Positions 52,556 through 62,701 are shown, counted from the stretch's first letter. The stretch is 64,000 nucleotides of DNA from Butyrivibrio sp. (GCA_015056655.1 SVFV01000010.1:54192-118191), one strand, 5' to 3'. Numbers and translations are program-made. Notes: generated by a model not told the origin, from the letters alone.

Positions 52556-54334
52556 ATGCGATATTCTGACGAGATAATAGAGGAGGTGCGGTCAAGGAAT
52601 GACATCGTTGACGTCATCGGGCAGTATGTCAGCCTGAAGCGAACCGGTGCCAATTATGTTGGCCTTTGCCCTTTTCATAATGAAAAATCCCCGTCCTTTA
52701 GCGTATCTCCTTCTAAGCAGATGTTCTACTGCTTTGGATGCAGAGTGGGCGGCAATGTTTTTTCATTTCTCATGAAATATGACAACTTAACATTTGGTGA
52801 GGCTGTTAAGGTGCTGGCTGACAGGAGCGGAGTTAAGCTCCCTGAGCAGGATGAGTCACCTGAAGCCAAGAGAATGCGAGACAAAAAGGCTACGCTGTTT
52901 GAGATAAACAAAGAAGCTGCAAAGTACTATGTCTATCAGCTTAAGAGCCCTAATGGAGCGAAGGGCTTATCCTATTTTAAGGACAGAGCACTTACTGATG
53001 AGACCATTGCTCATTTTGGACTTGGGTACTCAAATGGAGCCAGCAGCGACCTTGTGAAATATTTAAAGAGCAAGGGTTACAGCGACGCATTGATAATTGA
53101 GGCGGGACTTGCATCACATGATGAAAAGTACGGAACTCATGATAAGTTCTGGAACAGAGTGATGTTTCCTATTCTCGATGCTAATTCCAAGGTCATTGGT
53201 TTTGGCGGACGTGTTATGGGAGATGGAAAACCAAAGTATTTAAATTCACCAGAAACGCCGATATTTGATAAGAGCCGAAATTTATTCGGGCTTAATTATG
53301 CCAAGAATGCCAGGGCAGGCTACATAATAATCTGCGAGGGTTATATGGATGTAATTGCCATGCACCAGGCTGGATTTAATATGGCTGTTGCTTCGCTTGG
53401 TACAGCATTCACACCTCAGCAGGCGCATTTATTGAAGCGCTATACTGATACGGTTATTCTTTCTTACGATAGTGACGGCGCTGGAACAAGTGCTGCACTC
53501 AGGGGAATACAGATACTTAAAGAAGCCGGACTTAAAGGTAAGGTACTAAACTTAAAGCCATATAAGGATCCGGATGAATTTATAAAAAATGAAGGACGGG
53601 AAGCCTTTGAAGAGAGAATCAAGAAGGCTGAGAATCCGTTTTTCTTTGAAATAGCTGTCAAGGAACGGGAATACGATATGAGTGATCCCGCAGCCAAGAC
53701 TGAGTTCCACAGATATATAGGTTCTAAGCTTTGTGAGTTTACCGAGGCGGTGGAGAGAGAAAACTATCTGCAGGCAGTGGCAGCAAGATATGCCATAGGC
53801 GCAGACGATCTTCACAAGCTGGTGGCAAATATGGCAGCTGAAGGAGGAATAGTTAAAACCTCGGCTAAGCCAAAGAGTGGAATACATTCCAAACAAAATA
53901 AGGAAGACCCATCAAGGAAACCTCAGCGAGTGCTTATTACCTGGCTTGCAGATGAGCCAGAGATTTATCCGAGGGTTAGCAAATGGGTTGAACCCGAAGA
54001 CTTTACGGATGACCTTTACCGGGGAATAGCTGCCTGGATGTGGAAGAACTTAGATGATGGATCATTTGATCCGTCGAAGGTTTTGGACCACTTCACTGAA
54101 GAAGAAGAACAACGGCAGGTGGCAGAGCTTTTCAATACCAACCTTGTACAGGTTGATACAAAAGATGAGAGAGAAAAAGCCATCCACGACATACTCTATG
54201 AGGTGAAGAAAGCCGGATATGAAAAGCGGCTTAAGGATATGGCATCCGACGATCCGGAGAAGTGGAATTACACTCTTAAGGGTAAACGGGAACTAGAGGA
54301 ATTATTTAAGGCAAAAATCATATTAGATAAGTAA
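52556..54334 (+). CDS. dnaG: DNA primase
   Basis: 592 residues, ATG 52556 after TAGGAGCT. Zinc-binding domain [20 protein letters not shown], then the RNA-polymerase core with TOPRIM acidic block [18 protein letters not shown] and DSDGAG, and a C-terminal helical domain that binds DnaB. It makes primers for lagging-strand synthesis. It sits just ahead of rpoD. Confidence 0.95.
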   Translation: MRYSDEIIEEVRSRNDIVDVIGQYVSLKRTGANYVGLCPFHNEKSPSFSVSPSKQMFYCFGCRVGGNVFSFLMKYDNLTFGEAVKVLADRSGVKLPEQDESPEAKRMRDKKATLFEINKEAAKYYVYQLKSPNGAKGLSYFKDRALTDETIAHFGLGYSNGASSDLVKYLKSKGYSDALIIEAGLASHDEKYGTHDKFWNRVMFPILDANSKVIGFGGRVMGDGKPKYLNSPETPIFDKSRNLFGLNYAKNARAGYIIICEGYMDVIAMHQAGFNMAVASLGTAFTPQQAHLLKRYTDTVILSYDSDGAGTSAALRGIQILKEAGLKGKVLNLKPYKDPDEFIKNEGREAFEERIKKAENPFFFEIAVKEREYDMSDPAAKTEFHRYIGSKLCEFTEAVERENYLQAVAARYAIGADDLHKLVANMAAEGGIVKTSAKPKSGIHSKQNKEDPSRKPQRVLITWLADEPEIYPRVSKWVEPEDFTDDLYRGIAAWMWKNLDDGSFDPSKVLDHFTEEEEQRQVAELFNTNLVQVDTKDEREKAIHDILYEVKKAGYEKRLKDMASDDPEKWNYTLKGKRELEELFKAKIILDK

Positions 54335-54360
54335 TATATGATTCAGAAAGGAATATAAAA

Positions 54361-55989
54361 GTGGCAGAGAAGAAGACAACTAAGGAGACAACAAAGACAA
54401 CCAAGGCAAAGACAACAGCTAAAGAGGCAAAAGAAAAAGAGACTGTAAAGAAGACTGCAGCCAAGACAACAGAGAAGAAGGCAGCAGCTAAGAAGGAAGA
54501 GACAAAGACAACTGCAAAGAAGACAGAGACAAAGGCTTCTACAAAGAAGACTGCTGAAAAGGCTGCAGAGAAGGAGACTAAGGCTACAAAGACAAAGGCT
54601 GCAAAGGAAGCTCCTGCAAAGACATCTGCGAAGAAGGCTAAGACAGAAGAAGCAGTAGAAGAGAAGGCTGCAGCTAAGAAGACTTCAAGGAAGAAGGCTA
54701 AGGAAGAGGATACAGCTGCAAAGACTTCTGGTGATGGTGTTCTTGATGATGAGACAAAGGAGAAGTTCCTTCAGAAGATGAAGGAGATTCTTGCACTTGG
54801 TAAGAAAAAGCAGAATACACTTGATTATAACGAAGTAAGTGATTTCTTCCGTGATCTTCCCTTGGATGAGGATAGTCTTGATAAGGTTCTCGAGCAGCTT
54901 GAAGCAGCTGGAATCGATGTTATCAGAATGGATGATACTGAAGTTGAACTTCCTGATGATGACGAAGTTGTTCTCTCTGATGAAGATGATGTAGATATGG
55001 AGAACATCGATCTTTCAGTTCCTGATGGAATCAGTATTGAAGATCCGGTACGTATGTACCTTAAGGAAATCGGTAAGGTTCCGCTTCTTACAGCTGAGCA
55101 GGAAATCGAGCTTGCACAGAAGATGGAAGACGGTATGATGGCTGAGCGCATCATGGAAGCTGGTGGCGTTGAGAACCTTGACGAGATAAAGGAAGAGGAG
55201 CAGGAAGCTTACGAGAGAGTTAAGGATCTTGATGAGAAGACACTTAAGCTCCTTAGTCTTGAAGGAAATGAAGCAAAGAAAAAGCTTGCTGAGGCTAACC
55301 TCAGGCTTGTTGTAAGTATCGCAAAGAGATATGTTGGACGTGGAATGCTTTTCCTTGACCTTATTCAGGAGGGTAACCTTGGTCTTATTAAGGCGGTTGA
55401 GAAGTTCGATTTCAGAAAGGGATTCAAGTTCTCAACATACGCTACATGGTGGATCAGACAGGCTATTACACGTGCTATAGCTGACCAGGCCAGAACAATC
55501 AGAATTCCTGTTCATATGGTTGAGACAATCAATAAGCTTATCCGCATAAGCAGACAGCTTCTTCAGGAACTTGGAAGAGAGCCTGCTCCGGAAGAAATCG
55601 CTAAGGAGATGGGAATTCCTGTAGAAAGAGTACGTGAGATCCTGAAGATTTCACAGGAGCCTGTTTCACTTGAGACTCCTATCGGTGAAGAGGAAGATTC
55701 ACATCTTGGTGATTTCATACAGGACGACAACGTACCTGTACCTGCTGATGCAGCAGCATTTACACTTCTTAAGGAGCAGCTTGTAGAGGTTCTTGGAACT
55801 CTTACAGAGCGTGAGCAGAAGGTGCTTAGACTTCGTTTTGGTCTTGATGACGGAAGAGCAAGAACTCTTGAAGAAGTAGGTAAGGAGTTCAACGTAACTC
55901 GTGAGCGTATCAGACAGATTGAGGCTAAGGCGCTTAGAAAACTTCGTCATCCCTCAAGAAGTAGAAAGCTTAAGGATTATCTTGACTAA
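54361..55989 (+). CDS. rpoD: primary sigma factor RpoD with a Lys/Ala-rich N-terminal extension
   Basis: 542 residues, GTG start at 54361 with AAAGGAAT upstream. Residues 1-120 are a low-complexity Lys/Ala/Thr/Glu extension not usual in RpoD. The normal protein follows: region 1.1-like helices (about 135-205), region 1.2 from [20 protein letters not shown], regions 2.1-2.4 in [20 protein letters not shown] and [14 protein letters not shown], region 3, and region 4.2 in [20 protein letters not shown]. It directs transcription of housekeeping genes. The stop overlaps the trmK start. Confidence 0.95.
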   Translation: MAEKKTTKETTKTTKAKTTAKEAKEKETVKKTAAKTTEKKAAAKKEETKTTAKKTETKASTKKTAEKAAEKETKATKTKAAKEAPAKTSAKKAKTEEAVEEKAAAKKTSRKKAKEEDTAAKTSGDGVLDDETKEKFLQKMKEILALGKKKQNTLDYNEVSDFFRDLPLDEDSLDKVLEQLEAAGIDVIRMDDTEVELPDDDEVVLSDEDDVDMENIDLSVPDGISIEDPVRMYLKEIGKVPLLTAEQEIELAQKMEDGMMAERIMEAGGVENLDEIKEEEQEAYERVKDLDEKTLKLLSLEGNEAKKKLAEANLRLVVSIAKRYVGRGMLFLDLIQEGNLGLIKAVEKFDFRKGFKFSTYATWWIRQAITRAIADQARTIRIPVHMVETINKLIRISRQLLQELGREPAPEEIAKEMGIPVERVREILKISQEPVSLETPIGEEEDSHLGDFIQDDNVPVPADAAAFTLLKEQLVEVLGTLTEREQKVLRLRFGLDDGRARTLEEVGKEFNVTRERIRQIEAKALRKLRHPSRSRKLKDYLD

Positions 55990-56741
55990 TGAATAATATA
56001 CAGTTATCAAAAAGATTAAACGCGGCTTGTGAGATGGTTTCATCCAAAAGCCGCGTGGCAGATGTCGGGACGGATCATGGATTCGTTCCGATTTATCTTA
56101 TGGAAAATCATATAGCAGAGCATGTAGTTGCCATGGATGTTAATGAGGGCCCTCTTGAAAGGGCAACCATTCATGTTAAGGAATACGGCTTTGAAAATGA
56201 AATAGATATCAGGTTATCTGATGGATTAAAGGAGCTTTTACCAGAAGAAGCGGATACACTCATTTGCTGCGGAATGGGCGGACTTCTTATGATGCGTATT
56301 TTGGAGGAGGGAACTCCCAGAGAAAAGGGCATCAGACATATGATACTTCAGCCTCAGTCAGATCTGTTTGGCTTTAGAAAATATCTTCATGATAGTAAGT
56401 TCTATATAGAAGATGAACGAGAGATATTTGAAGAGGGTAAATACTATACTGCAATGAAAGCTTCTACAGAAAATGGCGTAGAGGATCCTTATGAGAAAGC
56501 TTGGGAGCTTTTTCAGGCGGAAGATAGTATGGACAGAGAAAGAGCCTTTAATATATGTCATAGATTTGGCCCTACTCTTATCCTTAGACGAGATGAAGTA
56601 TTAAAGAATTACTTAGAGCATGAGCTTGAGCTTTGCGATAAAATTTTATTAAAACTTTCTGAAAATGAGCATAGCGACAGAATGCGTGATATTATAAATA
56701 AAAAGAACGATATTTCATTTGTGCTAAGTTTGTATAAATGA
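55989..56741 (+). CDS. trmK: tRNA (adenine-22 N1)-methyltransferase TrmK-type
   Basis: 250 residues, start overlapping the rpoD stop by one base (TAATG). VADVGTDHGFVPIYLMEN is the SAM-binding glycine-poor motif of TrmK, and ICCGMGGLLMMRIL and MILQPQSDLFGFRKYL are the later blocks. It methylates A22 of certain tRNAs. Position directly after rpoD is typical in Firmicutes. Confidence 0.9.
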   Translation: MNNIQLSKRLNAACEMVSSKSRVADVGTDHGFVPIYLMENHIAEHVVAMDVNEGPLERATIHVKEYGFENEIDIRLSDGLKELLPEEADTLICCGMGGLLMMRILEEGTPREKGIRHMILQPQSDLFGFRKYLHDSKFYIEDEREIFEEGKYYTAMKASTENGVEDPYEKAWELFQAEDSMDRERAFNICHRFGPTLILRRDEVLKNYLEHELELCDKILLKLSENEHSDRMRDIINKKNDISFVLSLYK

Positions 56742-56793
56742 GTGTTTTTGTATCTGAAAATTTGGGACTATTACTATAGGGGGAGGAAGATTC

Positions 56794-58446
56794 ATGCCGA
56801 AGCTGACAATACATGGCGAGACTAGGGAATACGAAAAAGGCACGACATTTGAGGAGATAGCCAGAGAATACCAGCCGCAGTATGAAAATCAGATTGTAGC
56901 GGTAGTATACGGAACGCGTATCCGCGAGCTTATGAAGAAAGTTGACAGAGATGAGGAACTTTCTTTTATTACAACAGCTGATGAGATTGGAAATAATACC
57001 TATACCAGAACTGCACTAATGATGCTGGTTAAGGCTGTTCGTGATGTTTCTGGGCATGTGCCCGCTTTTACCAAGATTGAATACAAAATAGGAAATGCAT
57101 ATTATTGCAGCATCAGAGGTGATTTCAAGGTGACAGAAGCCTTTGCTGAATCAGTTCAGCAGAGAATGCAGGATATGGTTGATGATCACCTTTCTATAAC
57201 AAAAAAAGGATATCCTCTTGCAGATGCAATCGAAATCTTCAAGAAGGAAGGTATGGATGATAAGGTAAGACTTCTTAGATATCGTAGAAGCTCTGAGGTT
57301 AATATCTATAAAATGGATGGTTTCTCAGACTATTACTATGGATATATGCTGCCCAATACCTGTTATGTTAAGTGGTTTAAGGTAGAGAAATATCATGATG
57401 GTCTGCTGCTTCATCTTCCTTCCAGAAAGCACCCTGACCAGATTACTGAATCTGAGCCTAGAGAGAAGCTTTTTAATGAGATGGTGCGCTCATCCACCTG
57501 GGGTGAGATGATGGGAATCGACACAGTGGGAGATCTGAATGACGCTGTAGTAAGTGGCGATTTTAATGATCTTATGCTGGTTCAGGAGGCACTGCAGGAG
57601 AGACGTATTGGTGAGATCGCAAAGAAGATTTATGAGAGGAAGGATGTGCGCTTTGTAATGATCGCTGGTCCCAGCTCTTCAGGAAAGACTTCTTTTGCCA
57701 ACAGATTGTCAATCCAGCTTAGGACTTATGGACTTCATCCTCATCCAATCAGTATTGATAATTATTTTGTAAATAGAGAGTTTACACCTCTTAATGAGGA
57801 TGGAAGCTATAACTTTGAATGCCTTGAGGCGCTTGATGTTGAGCAGTTTAATCAGGATATGGTAGATCTTCTTGCAGGTAAGACTGTAGAGATGCCGTAC
57901 TTTAACTTTGTTACCGGAAAACGTGAAATGAACGGGGATTTCATGAAGCTTAACCCGGGAGATGTACTGGTAATTGAGGGAATACATGGACTTAATGAAA
58001 AAATGAGTCATTCACTTCCGGCTGAGTCCAAATTCAAGATTTATATCAGTGCACTGACAACTCTTAGCGTTGATGCACACAATAGAATTCCTACAACTGA
58101 TGGCAGACTCTTAAGACGTATCGTTAGAGATGCAAGGACAAGAGGAGCCACAGCAAAGCATACAATTGCAATGTGGGATTCAGTAAGAAGAGGAGAAGAA
58201 CAGAACATTTTCCCTTACCAGGAAGGCGCTGATGAGATGTTCAATTCAGCTCAGATTTATGAGTTGGCAGTTTTAAAGCAATACGCTGAGCCACTTCTTT
58301 TTGCCATTAAACCAGGGGAACCTGAATATTTTGAAGCAAAGAGACTTCTGAAATTCCTTGATTACTTTGTGGCGGTTGATTCTGCTGCACTTCCCAAGAA
58401 TTCACTTACCAGAGAGTTCGTTGGTGGAAGCTGCTTCAAAGTCTGA
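56794..58446 (+). CDS. uridine kinase-like protein with TGS domain
   Basis: 550 residues, ATG 56794 after GGGGGAGGA. Residues 1-62 are a TGS domain (ITIHGETREYEKGTTFEEIA-like), followed by a threonyl-tRNA synthetase-like editing fold (about 65-230). A C-terminal nucleoside kinase domain carries Walker A GPSSSGKTSFANRL and the ISIDNYFVNREFTP block. This fused architecture is common in Clostridia under the name nucleoside kinase; the editing-like part is of unknown role. The last 45 bp overlap the convergent protease gene. Confidence 0.87.
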   Translation: MPKLTIHGETREYEKGTTFEEIAREYQPQYENQIVAVVYGTRIRELMKKVDRDEELSFITTADEIGNNTYTRTALMMLVKAVRDVSGHVPAFTKIEYKIGNAYYCSIRGDFKVTEAFAESVQQRMQDMVDDHLSITKKGYPLADAIEIFKKEGMDDKVRLLRYRRSSEVNIYKMDGFSDYYYGYMLPNTCYVKWFKVEKYHDGLLLHLPSRKHPDQITESEPREKLFNEMVRSSTWGEMMGIDTVGDLNDAVVSGDFNDLMLVQEALQERRIGEIAKKIYERKDVRFVMIAGPSSSGKTSFANRLSIQLRTYGLHPHPISIDNYFVNREFTPLNEDGSYNFECLEALDVEQFNQDMVDLLAGKTVEMPYFNFVTGKREMNGDFMKLNPGDVLVIEGIHGLNEKMSHSLPAESKFKIYISALTTLSVDAHNRIPTTDGRLLRRIVRDARTRGATAKHTIAMWDSVRRGEEQNIFPYQEGADEMFNSAQIYELAVLKQYAEPLLFAIKPGEPEYFEAKRLLKFLDYFVAVDSAALPKNSLTREFVGGSCFKV

Positions 58447-59253
58447 TAAAGCCTGTAAAACATCAGGCAGACGAAGAGCAACCATTTCGTCTTTATCTGA
58501 ACCGCCAGCAAGGATTCCAACAAGTTCACATTTAGAATCAAACACACCTGCTCCGCTCATTCCGTTATGGGCGGAGCATTTTGCGTAGAGCATCTTATAG
58601 CCAAAGTCTGTGACCATAATATCTGAATTAAGAACTGGTCCATAGATGTAACTTGAAGCTATCCTGGTTCCATTTCCATAGAGATTGTAAATTTGATTTT
58701 CCTCTGGCTTTATCGTTATCTCTGAATCAAGGGCAAATACTTCCTTCTGCTCTTGCTTTTCAAATTCATCAAATGCAGCTTTGCTTAGAGGCGCGCTTTT
58801 TAGATTCATAAGGTCATAAGCAGGGATTGCAGAAGTATCCACACTTACAATTGCCATATCAAAGTTCTGATCCTTATAAATAAGCTTCGTATCTGTCACA
58901 ATTCCATTAAAGAAAATTGCATAGTTAAAATCTGCGCTATTGTAGTTTTTAAAAATGTGGGCTGCTGTCAGTATGAGAATCTCTTTTTTATTTATGGAAT
59001 AGATTGTTCCGGCACCGTAGTTTCTTCCTATCTGAAGCTGTACATAGGAAGACTGGACGTTATAAGCTGCCGAAAGAATATTGTCTGAATCGTAATAGTC
59101 ATTATCAAGTGTAGGAGTTACAAAACCGTTCAGGGAAAAAAGACTGTCCAGAATATCCTCAGGAGAAGGCCCCTGAGCCTGGGCATTTAGCGGATACGCT
59201 GTGAATAATATTAGTATGAAGACAATGTTTAAAAACCAGATTTTTTTCATCAT
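58402..59253 (-). CDS. secreted trypsin-like serine protease
   Basis: 283 residues, ATG at 59253 or 59250 on the minus strand; only a weak AGAGAT site precedes them. The signal peptide (MKKIWFLNIVFILILFT, cleavage near NAQAQG) shows export. A chymotrypsin-like triad is visible: His in LTAAHIF, Asp in NFDMAIVSVD and Ser in HNGMSGAGVF. No PDZ domain. The gene starts 22 bp after the 3' end of rnpB on the same strand, so it may rely on read-through from the RNase P promoter. Its 3' end overlaps the nucleoside kinase. Confidence 0.83.
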   Translation of the reverse strand: MMKKIWFLNIVFILILFTAYPLNAQAQGPSPEDILDSLFSLNGFVTPTLDNDYYDSDNILSAAYNVQSSYVQLQIGRNYGAGTIYSINKKEILILTAAHIFKNYNSADFNYAIFFNGIVTDTKLIYKDQNFDMAIVSVDTSAIPAYDLMNLKSAPLSKAAFDEFEKQEQKEVFALDSEITIKPEENQIYNLYGNGTRIASSYIYGPVLNSDIMVTDFGYKMLYAKCSAHNGMSGAGVFDSKCELVGILAGGSDKDEMVALRLPDVLQALSDFEAASTNELSGK

Positions 59254-59275
59254 TGCTATCTCTTTGTTTTTATGT

Positions 59276-59623
59276 ATGAGCAGGCCTGTAAGCCGGGTTA
59301 TGTCGAGAATGATCATCTATCTAGAACTGCTGTTACCAACAGTTTCAAGCGACCCACCTGAAAACGGACCGGGCCGGCCCATAGTTTTCTTTTCGGTCTT
59401 GCTTCGGATAGGGTTTACATGGCTACAGATGTTACCATCTGCACGGTGGTCTCTTACACACGCCTTTTCACCCTTACCTGCAAAAGCAGGCGGTTGTTTT
59501 CTGTTGCACTATCCCGGGAGTCACCTCCGCCGGACGTTATCCGGTATCCTGCCCTACGAAGCCCGGACTTTCCTCACCCGCACCCTTTAGGGTATTGCGG
59601 CCGCGATCATTTGTCCTGCTCAT
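59276..59623 (-). ncRNA. rnpB: RNase P RNA, class A
   Basis: About 348 nt on the minus strand. Read 5' to 3' it contains GAGGAAAGTCCGGGC (CR-I), AGGGTGAAAAGG, GTGTAAGAGACCACC and the final ACCCGGCTTACAGGCC, the conserved core of bacterial RNase P RNA. The termini ATGAGCAGG and CCTGCTCAT pair as P1. It processes the 5' ends of tRNAs together with RnpA. End positions are accurate to a few bases. Confidence 0.96.
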
Positions 59624-59631
59624 ACATAGCA

Positions 59632-59660
59632 ACTTTAATCAATAGATTGTTTGTTGTCAA
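59632..59660 (-). promoter_or_regulatory. promoter of rnpB
   Basis: On the minus strand: TTGACA (59660-59655), 17 bp, TAAAGT (59637-59632), about 9 bp before the RNA 5' end. The same TTGACA-17-TAAAGT pair precedes livJ. Confidence 0.85.
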
Positions 59661-59696
59661 GTTTTAATGTTTTTGGTATGATTGAAAAAGAAAAAA

Positions 59697-59710
59697 TGTA
59701 AACGCTTACA
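59697..59710 (+). promoter_or_regulatory. cre-like operator (CcpA/LacI family)
   Basis: TGTAAACGCTTACA fits the catabolite-responsive element consensus TGWAARCGYTWNCW at every position, and AAT/ATT extends the symmetry on both sides. It lies about 57 bp upstream of the -35 box of the sugar-acid operon and 37 bp upstream of the rnpB -35 box on the other side. Its distance fits activation or a looping LacI-type regulator better than simple promoter blocking. Confidence 0.75.
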
Positions 59711-59753
59711 TTTTGGTCAAAATATGCAATATTTTAAGGAAAAATGTCAGAGA

Positions 59754-59781
59754 TTGTATATTAAATTTAATTTACTATAAA
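59754..59781 (+). promoter_or_regulatory. promoter of the sugar-acid operon
   Basis: TTGTAT (59754-59759), 16 bp, TATAAA (59776-59781), about 35 bp before the first gene. Confidence 0.6.
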
Positions 59782-59815
59782 TCTAGTTACATTAACTTGA
59801 TGTATGGAGGTTTAT

Positions 59816-60658
59816 ATGGATACAAGTTTTTTGAAGAATTTTTCACTTGAAGGAAAAACAGCCTGGATTACAGGAGCATCATACGGTTTAGGACTTGCTT
59901 ATGCCATTGCTTTTGCACAGAGTGGCGCAAAGATTGTATTTAACGATATCAATCAGGAGCTGGTTGATAAGGGAATGGCAGAATATGAGAAGCTTGGAAT
60001 AGACGCATTTGGTGCTGTGTGCGATGTTACAAAGGAAGATCAGGTTCTTGACTTTGTAAAGAAGGCTGAGGCAGCAAAGGGACCTATCGATATTCTTGTA
60101 AACAACGCAGGAATCATCAAGAGAATCCCCATGACTGAGATGACAGTTGACCAGTGGAACCAGGTTATCGACGTTGACCTTACAGGCCCGTTCATCTGCT
60201 CAAAGGCAGTTCTTCCCGGCATGATCGAGAGAAAGGGCGGAAAGATCATCAATGCCTGCTCTATGATGAGTGAGCTTGGAAGAGAGACAGTGTCTGCTTA
60301 CGCAGCAGCGAAGGGCGGACTTAAGATGCTGACAAAGAACATCTGCTCTGAGTATGGTCAGTTTAATATTCAGTGTAATGCTATTGGACCTGGCTACATC
60401 GCTACACCTCAGACAGCGCCACTTCGTGAGAAGCAGGCAGATGGTTCTATGCATCCTTTCGACAGATTCATCAGATCCAAGACTCCGGCACAGCGCTGGG
60501 GCAAGACAGAGGACTTAATGGGACTTGCTGTATTCCTTGCATCACCTGCATCAGACTTTATCAATGGTCAGGTAATCTATATTGACGGCGGAATTCTTGC
60601 ATATATTGGCCAGGATCCAGGCAATCTCGACCCTAGTAAATTTGAAGATGAGGAATAA
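59816..60658 (+). CDS. gluconate 5-dehydrogenase (SDR family)
   Basis: 280 residues; ATG 59816 follows TATGGAGG. Rossmann motif TGASYGLG, then NNAG, the catalytic Ser in INACSMMSELG and YxxxK in VSAYAAAKGG. The stretch from GYIATPQTAPLRE to DGGILAYIG closely matches known gluconate 5-dehydrogenases, which interconvert gluconate and 5-ketogluconate; KduD is the nearest alternative. It leads an operon with KDPG aldolase and KDG kinase, so a role in uronate or sugar-acid breakdown fits. Confidence 0.88.
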   Translation: MDTSFLKNFSLEGKTAWITGASYGLGLAYAIAFAQSGAKIVFNDINQELVDKGMAEYEKLGIDAFGAVCDVTKEDQVLDFVKKAEAAKGPIDILVNNAGIIKRIPMTEMTVDQWNQVIDVDLTGPFICSKAVLPGMIERKGGKIINACSMMSELGRETVSAYAAAKGGLKMLTKNICSEYGQFNIQCNAIGPGYIATPQTAPLREKQADGSMHPFDRFIRSKTPAQRWGKTEDLMGLAVFLASPASDFINGQVIYIDGGILAYIGQDPGNLDPSKFEDEE

Positions 60659-60661
60659 GAA

Positions 60662-61624
60662 ATGGATAAGGTATGTGAAGAGTTATACAAAATAGGAATT
60701 GTTCCTGTTATTGCAATTGACGATGCAAAGGATGCTGAGCCACTTGCAAAGGCACTTATTGAAGGAGGACTTCCGGCTGCTGAGATTACTTTCAGAACTG
60801 ATGCAGCAGAGGAAGCTATCAGAATTATTTCAGAGAAATATCCTGAGATGATCGTTGGTGCAGGCACTGTTCTTAATAAGGAACAGGCTGACAGAGCTAA
60901 GGCAGCAGGTGCAAAGTTCATCGTAAGCCCTGGCTTTAACAGAAGTAATGTTGAGTACATCCAGAGCATCGGAGTTCCGGTTGTTCCGGGTACGGCAACA
61001 CCTGGTGAAGTTGAGCAGGCTATCGAACTTGGACTTGATGCAGTTAAGTTTTTCCCTGCTGAACAGAATGGCGGAATTGCGAAGATTAAGGCAATGGCAG
61101 CACCTTATGGCAAAGTGCATTTCATGCCTACTGGTGGAATAAATAAGAATAACATTAATGACTATCTTTCATTTGATAAGGTATTCTGCTGTGGCGGAAG
61201 CTGGATGGTCAAGAATGATATGATTGCCGAGGGCAGATTCGATGAGATCAGGAATCTTGTAAAGGATGCTGTTTCAACAATGCTTGGCTTTAAGCTTGTA
61301 CATGTTGGAGTGAATTCTGCTGATAAGGCTGAAGCTGAAAAGGCAGCTAATCTTTTCTGCAGTCTGTTTGGATTTGAGAGAGATGACAGATCAGCTTCTT
61401 ATTTTGCTGGTCCAGACATTGAAGTTATGCACATGCAGGGCAGGGGCACAATGGGACACCTTGCTATTGGTACTCATAGCGTTGACAGAGCAGTTTACCA
61501 TCTTGGTAAAAAGGGTGTAGAATTCGATGAGAGTACATATCAGTACGATCAGAACGGACATCTTAAGTTTGCTTACCTTAAGGATGAGATAGGCGGATTT
61601 GCAGTTCATCTTATAAAAATGTAA
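60662..61624 (+). CDS. KDPG/KHG aldolase fused to a VOC-family domain
   Basis: 320 residues, 3 bp after the dehydrogenase. Residues 1-210 are a class I KDPG aldolase: GIVPVIAIDD, AAEITFRTDAA, the GTVLN block and Schiff-base Lys129 in AVKFFPAE. Residues from about 212 (FKLVHVGVNSADKAEAEKAA) are a vicinal-oxygen-chelate domain of about 110 residues ending FAVHLIKM. The aldolase cuts KDPG to pyruvate and glyceraldehyde 3-phosphate. The VOC part may be regulatory or an isomerase; its His and Glu residues could hold metal. Confidence 0.9.
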   Translation: MDKVCEELYKIGIVPVIAIDDAKDAEPLAKALIEGGLPAAEITFRTDAAEEAIRIISEKYPEMIVGAGTVLNKEQADRAKAAGAKFIVSPGFNRSNVEYIQSIGVPVVPGTATPGEVEQAIELGLDAVKFFPAEQNGGIAKIKAMAAPYGKVHFMPTGGINKNNINDYLSFDKVFCCGGSWMVKNDMIAEGRFDEIRNLVKDAVSTMLGFKLVHVGVNSADKAEAEKAANLFCSLFGFERDDRSASYFAGPDIEVMHMQGRGTMGHLAIGTHSVDRAVYHLGKKGVEFDESTYQYDQNGHLKFAYLKDEIGGFAVHLIKM

Positions 61625-61652
61625 TTTTTGAATGTTAAGGAGATTATGTCAA

Positions 61653-62678
61653 ATGGCAAAAAGAGTTGTAACCTTTGGAGAAATAATGCTGCGCCTGCAG
61701 CCTGATAATTATCTGCGTTTCGTACAGGTAGATCACTATGAAGCTACTTATGGTGGAGGCGAGGCGAACGTAGCTGTATCACTTGCTAACTATGGTATTG
61801 ATTCAAGATATGTAACTAAGCTTCCTACACATGAAATTGGTCAGGCGGGAGTTAATTCACTTAGAAAATTTGGTGTTGATACCTCTTACATCACAAGAGG
61901 AGGAGACAGAGTAGGAATCTACTTTAATGAGAAGGGCGCTTCACAGAGGGGCAGTAAGTGCATTTATGACAGAGCACATTCTGCTATTTCAGAAGCAAAG
62001 AAGGAAGACTTCAATTGGGATGAGATTTTTGATGGAGCAGACTGGTTCCACTTTACAGGAATTACTCCTGCTGTAAGTGATTCACTTGCTGATATTACTT
62101 TGGAGGCTGTTAAGAAGGCTAAAGAAAAGGGGATCACAGTAAGCTGTGACCTTAACTACAGAGGTAAGCTCTGGAGCAAGGAGAAGGCTTCTGAGGTTAT
62201 GGGCGAGATCTGCAAATATGTTGATGTCTGCATTGCAAATGAAGAGGATGCAGGAGATGTATTTGGTATAAAGGCTTCTTCCACAGATGTTACAACTGGT
62301 AAGCTTAACCGCGAGGGTTACATTGAAGTAGCACAGAAGCTCACAGACAGATTTGGATTTAAAAAGGTTGCAATTACTCTTAGAGAGTCATTATCAGCAA
62401 ATGATAATAACTGGAGTGCAATGCTTTATAGTGATGGCGAAGCTTTTTTCTCCAAGAAGTATGCACTTCACATTGTAGACAGAGTAGGTGGCGGAGATTC
62501 ATTCGGTGCAGGACTTATTTACAGTCTTGTTAATGATTACAACTCACAGGATACAATTGAGTTTGCAGTAGCAGCTTCTGCTTTAAAGCATTCTATCGAG
62601 GGTGACTTCAACATGGTTTCTGTTGATGAAGTAAAGAAACTTGCTGGCGGTGACGGATCAGGCCGTATACAGAGATAA
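61653..62678 (+). CDS. kdgK: 2-keto-3-deoxygluconate kinase (PfkB family)
   Basis: 341 residues; ATG 61653 lies 10 bp after AAGGAG. VTFGEIMLRLQPDNYLRF, the GGGEANVAVSLANYG sugar-binding block and the catalytic VDRVGGGDSFGAGLIY motif mark a PfkB-family kinase. The long SNDNN insertion (LRESLSANDNNWSAML) is typical of KDG kinases from this group. It phosphorylates KDG to KDPG, the substrate of the aldolase encoded upstream. A terminator follows. Confidence 0.88.
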   Translation: MAKRVVTFGEIMLRLQPDNYLRFVQVDHYEATYGGGEANVAVSLANYGIDSRYVTKLPTHEIGQAGVNSLRKFGVDTSYITRGGDRVGIYFNEKGASQRGSKCIYDRAHSAISEAKKEDFNWDEIFDGADWFHFTGITPAVSDSLADITLEAVKKAKEKGITVSCDLNYRGKLWSKEKASEVMGEICKYVDVCIANEEDAGDVFGIKASSTDVTTGKLNREGYIEVAQKLTDRFGFKKVAITLRESLSANDNNWSAMLYSDGEAFFSKKYALHIVDRVGGGDSFGAGLIYSLVNDYNSQDTIEFAVAASALKHSIEGDFNMVSVDEVKKLAGGDGSGRIQR

Positions 62679-62701
62679 TTTAATAGCATAATAAACAATT
62701 A

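Noticed and set aside
59201..59667. Plus-strand open frames across 59201-59667.
   Set aside because: They lie on the complement of the RNase P RNA, which explains the sequence.
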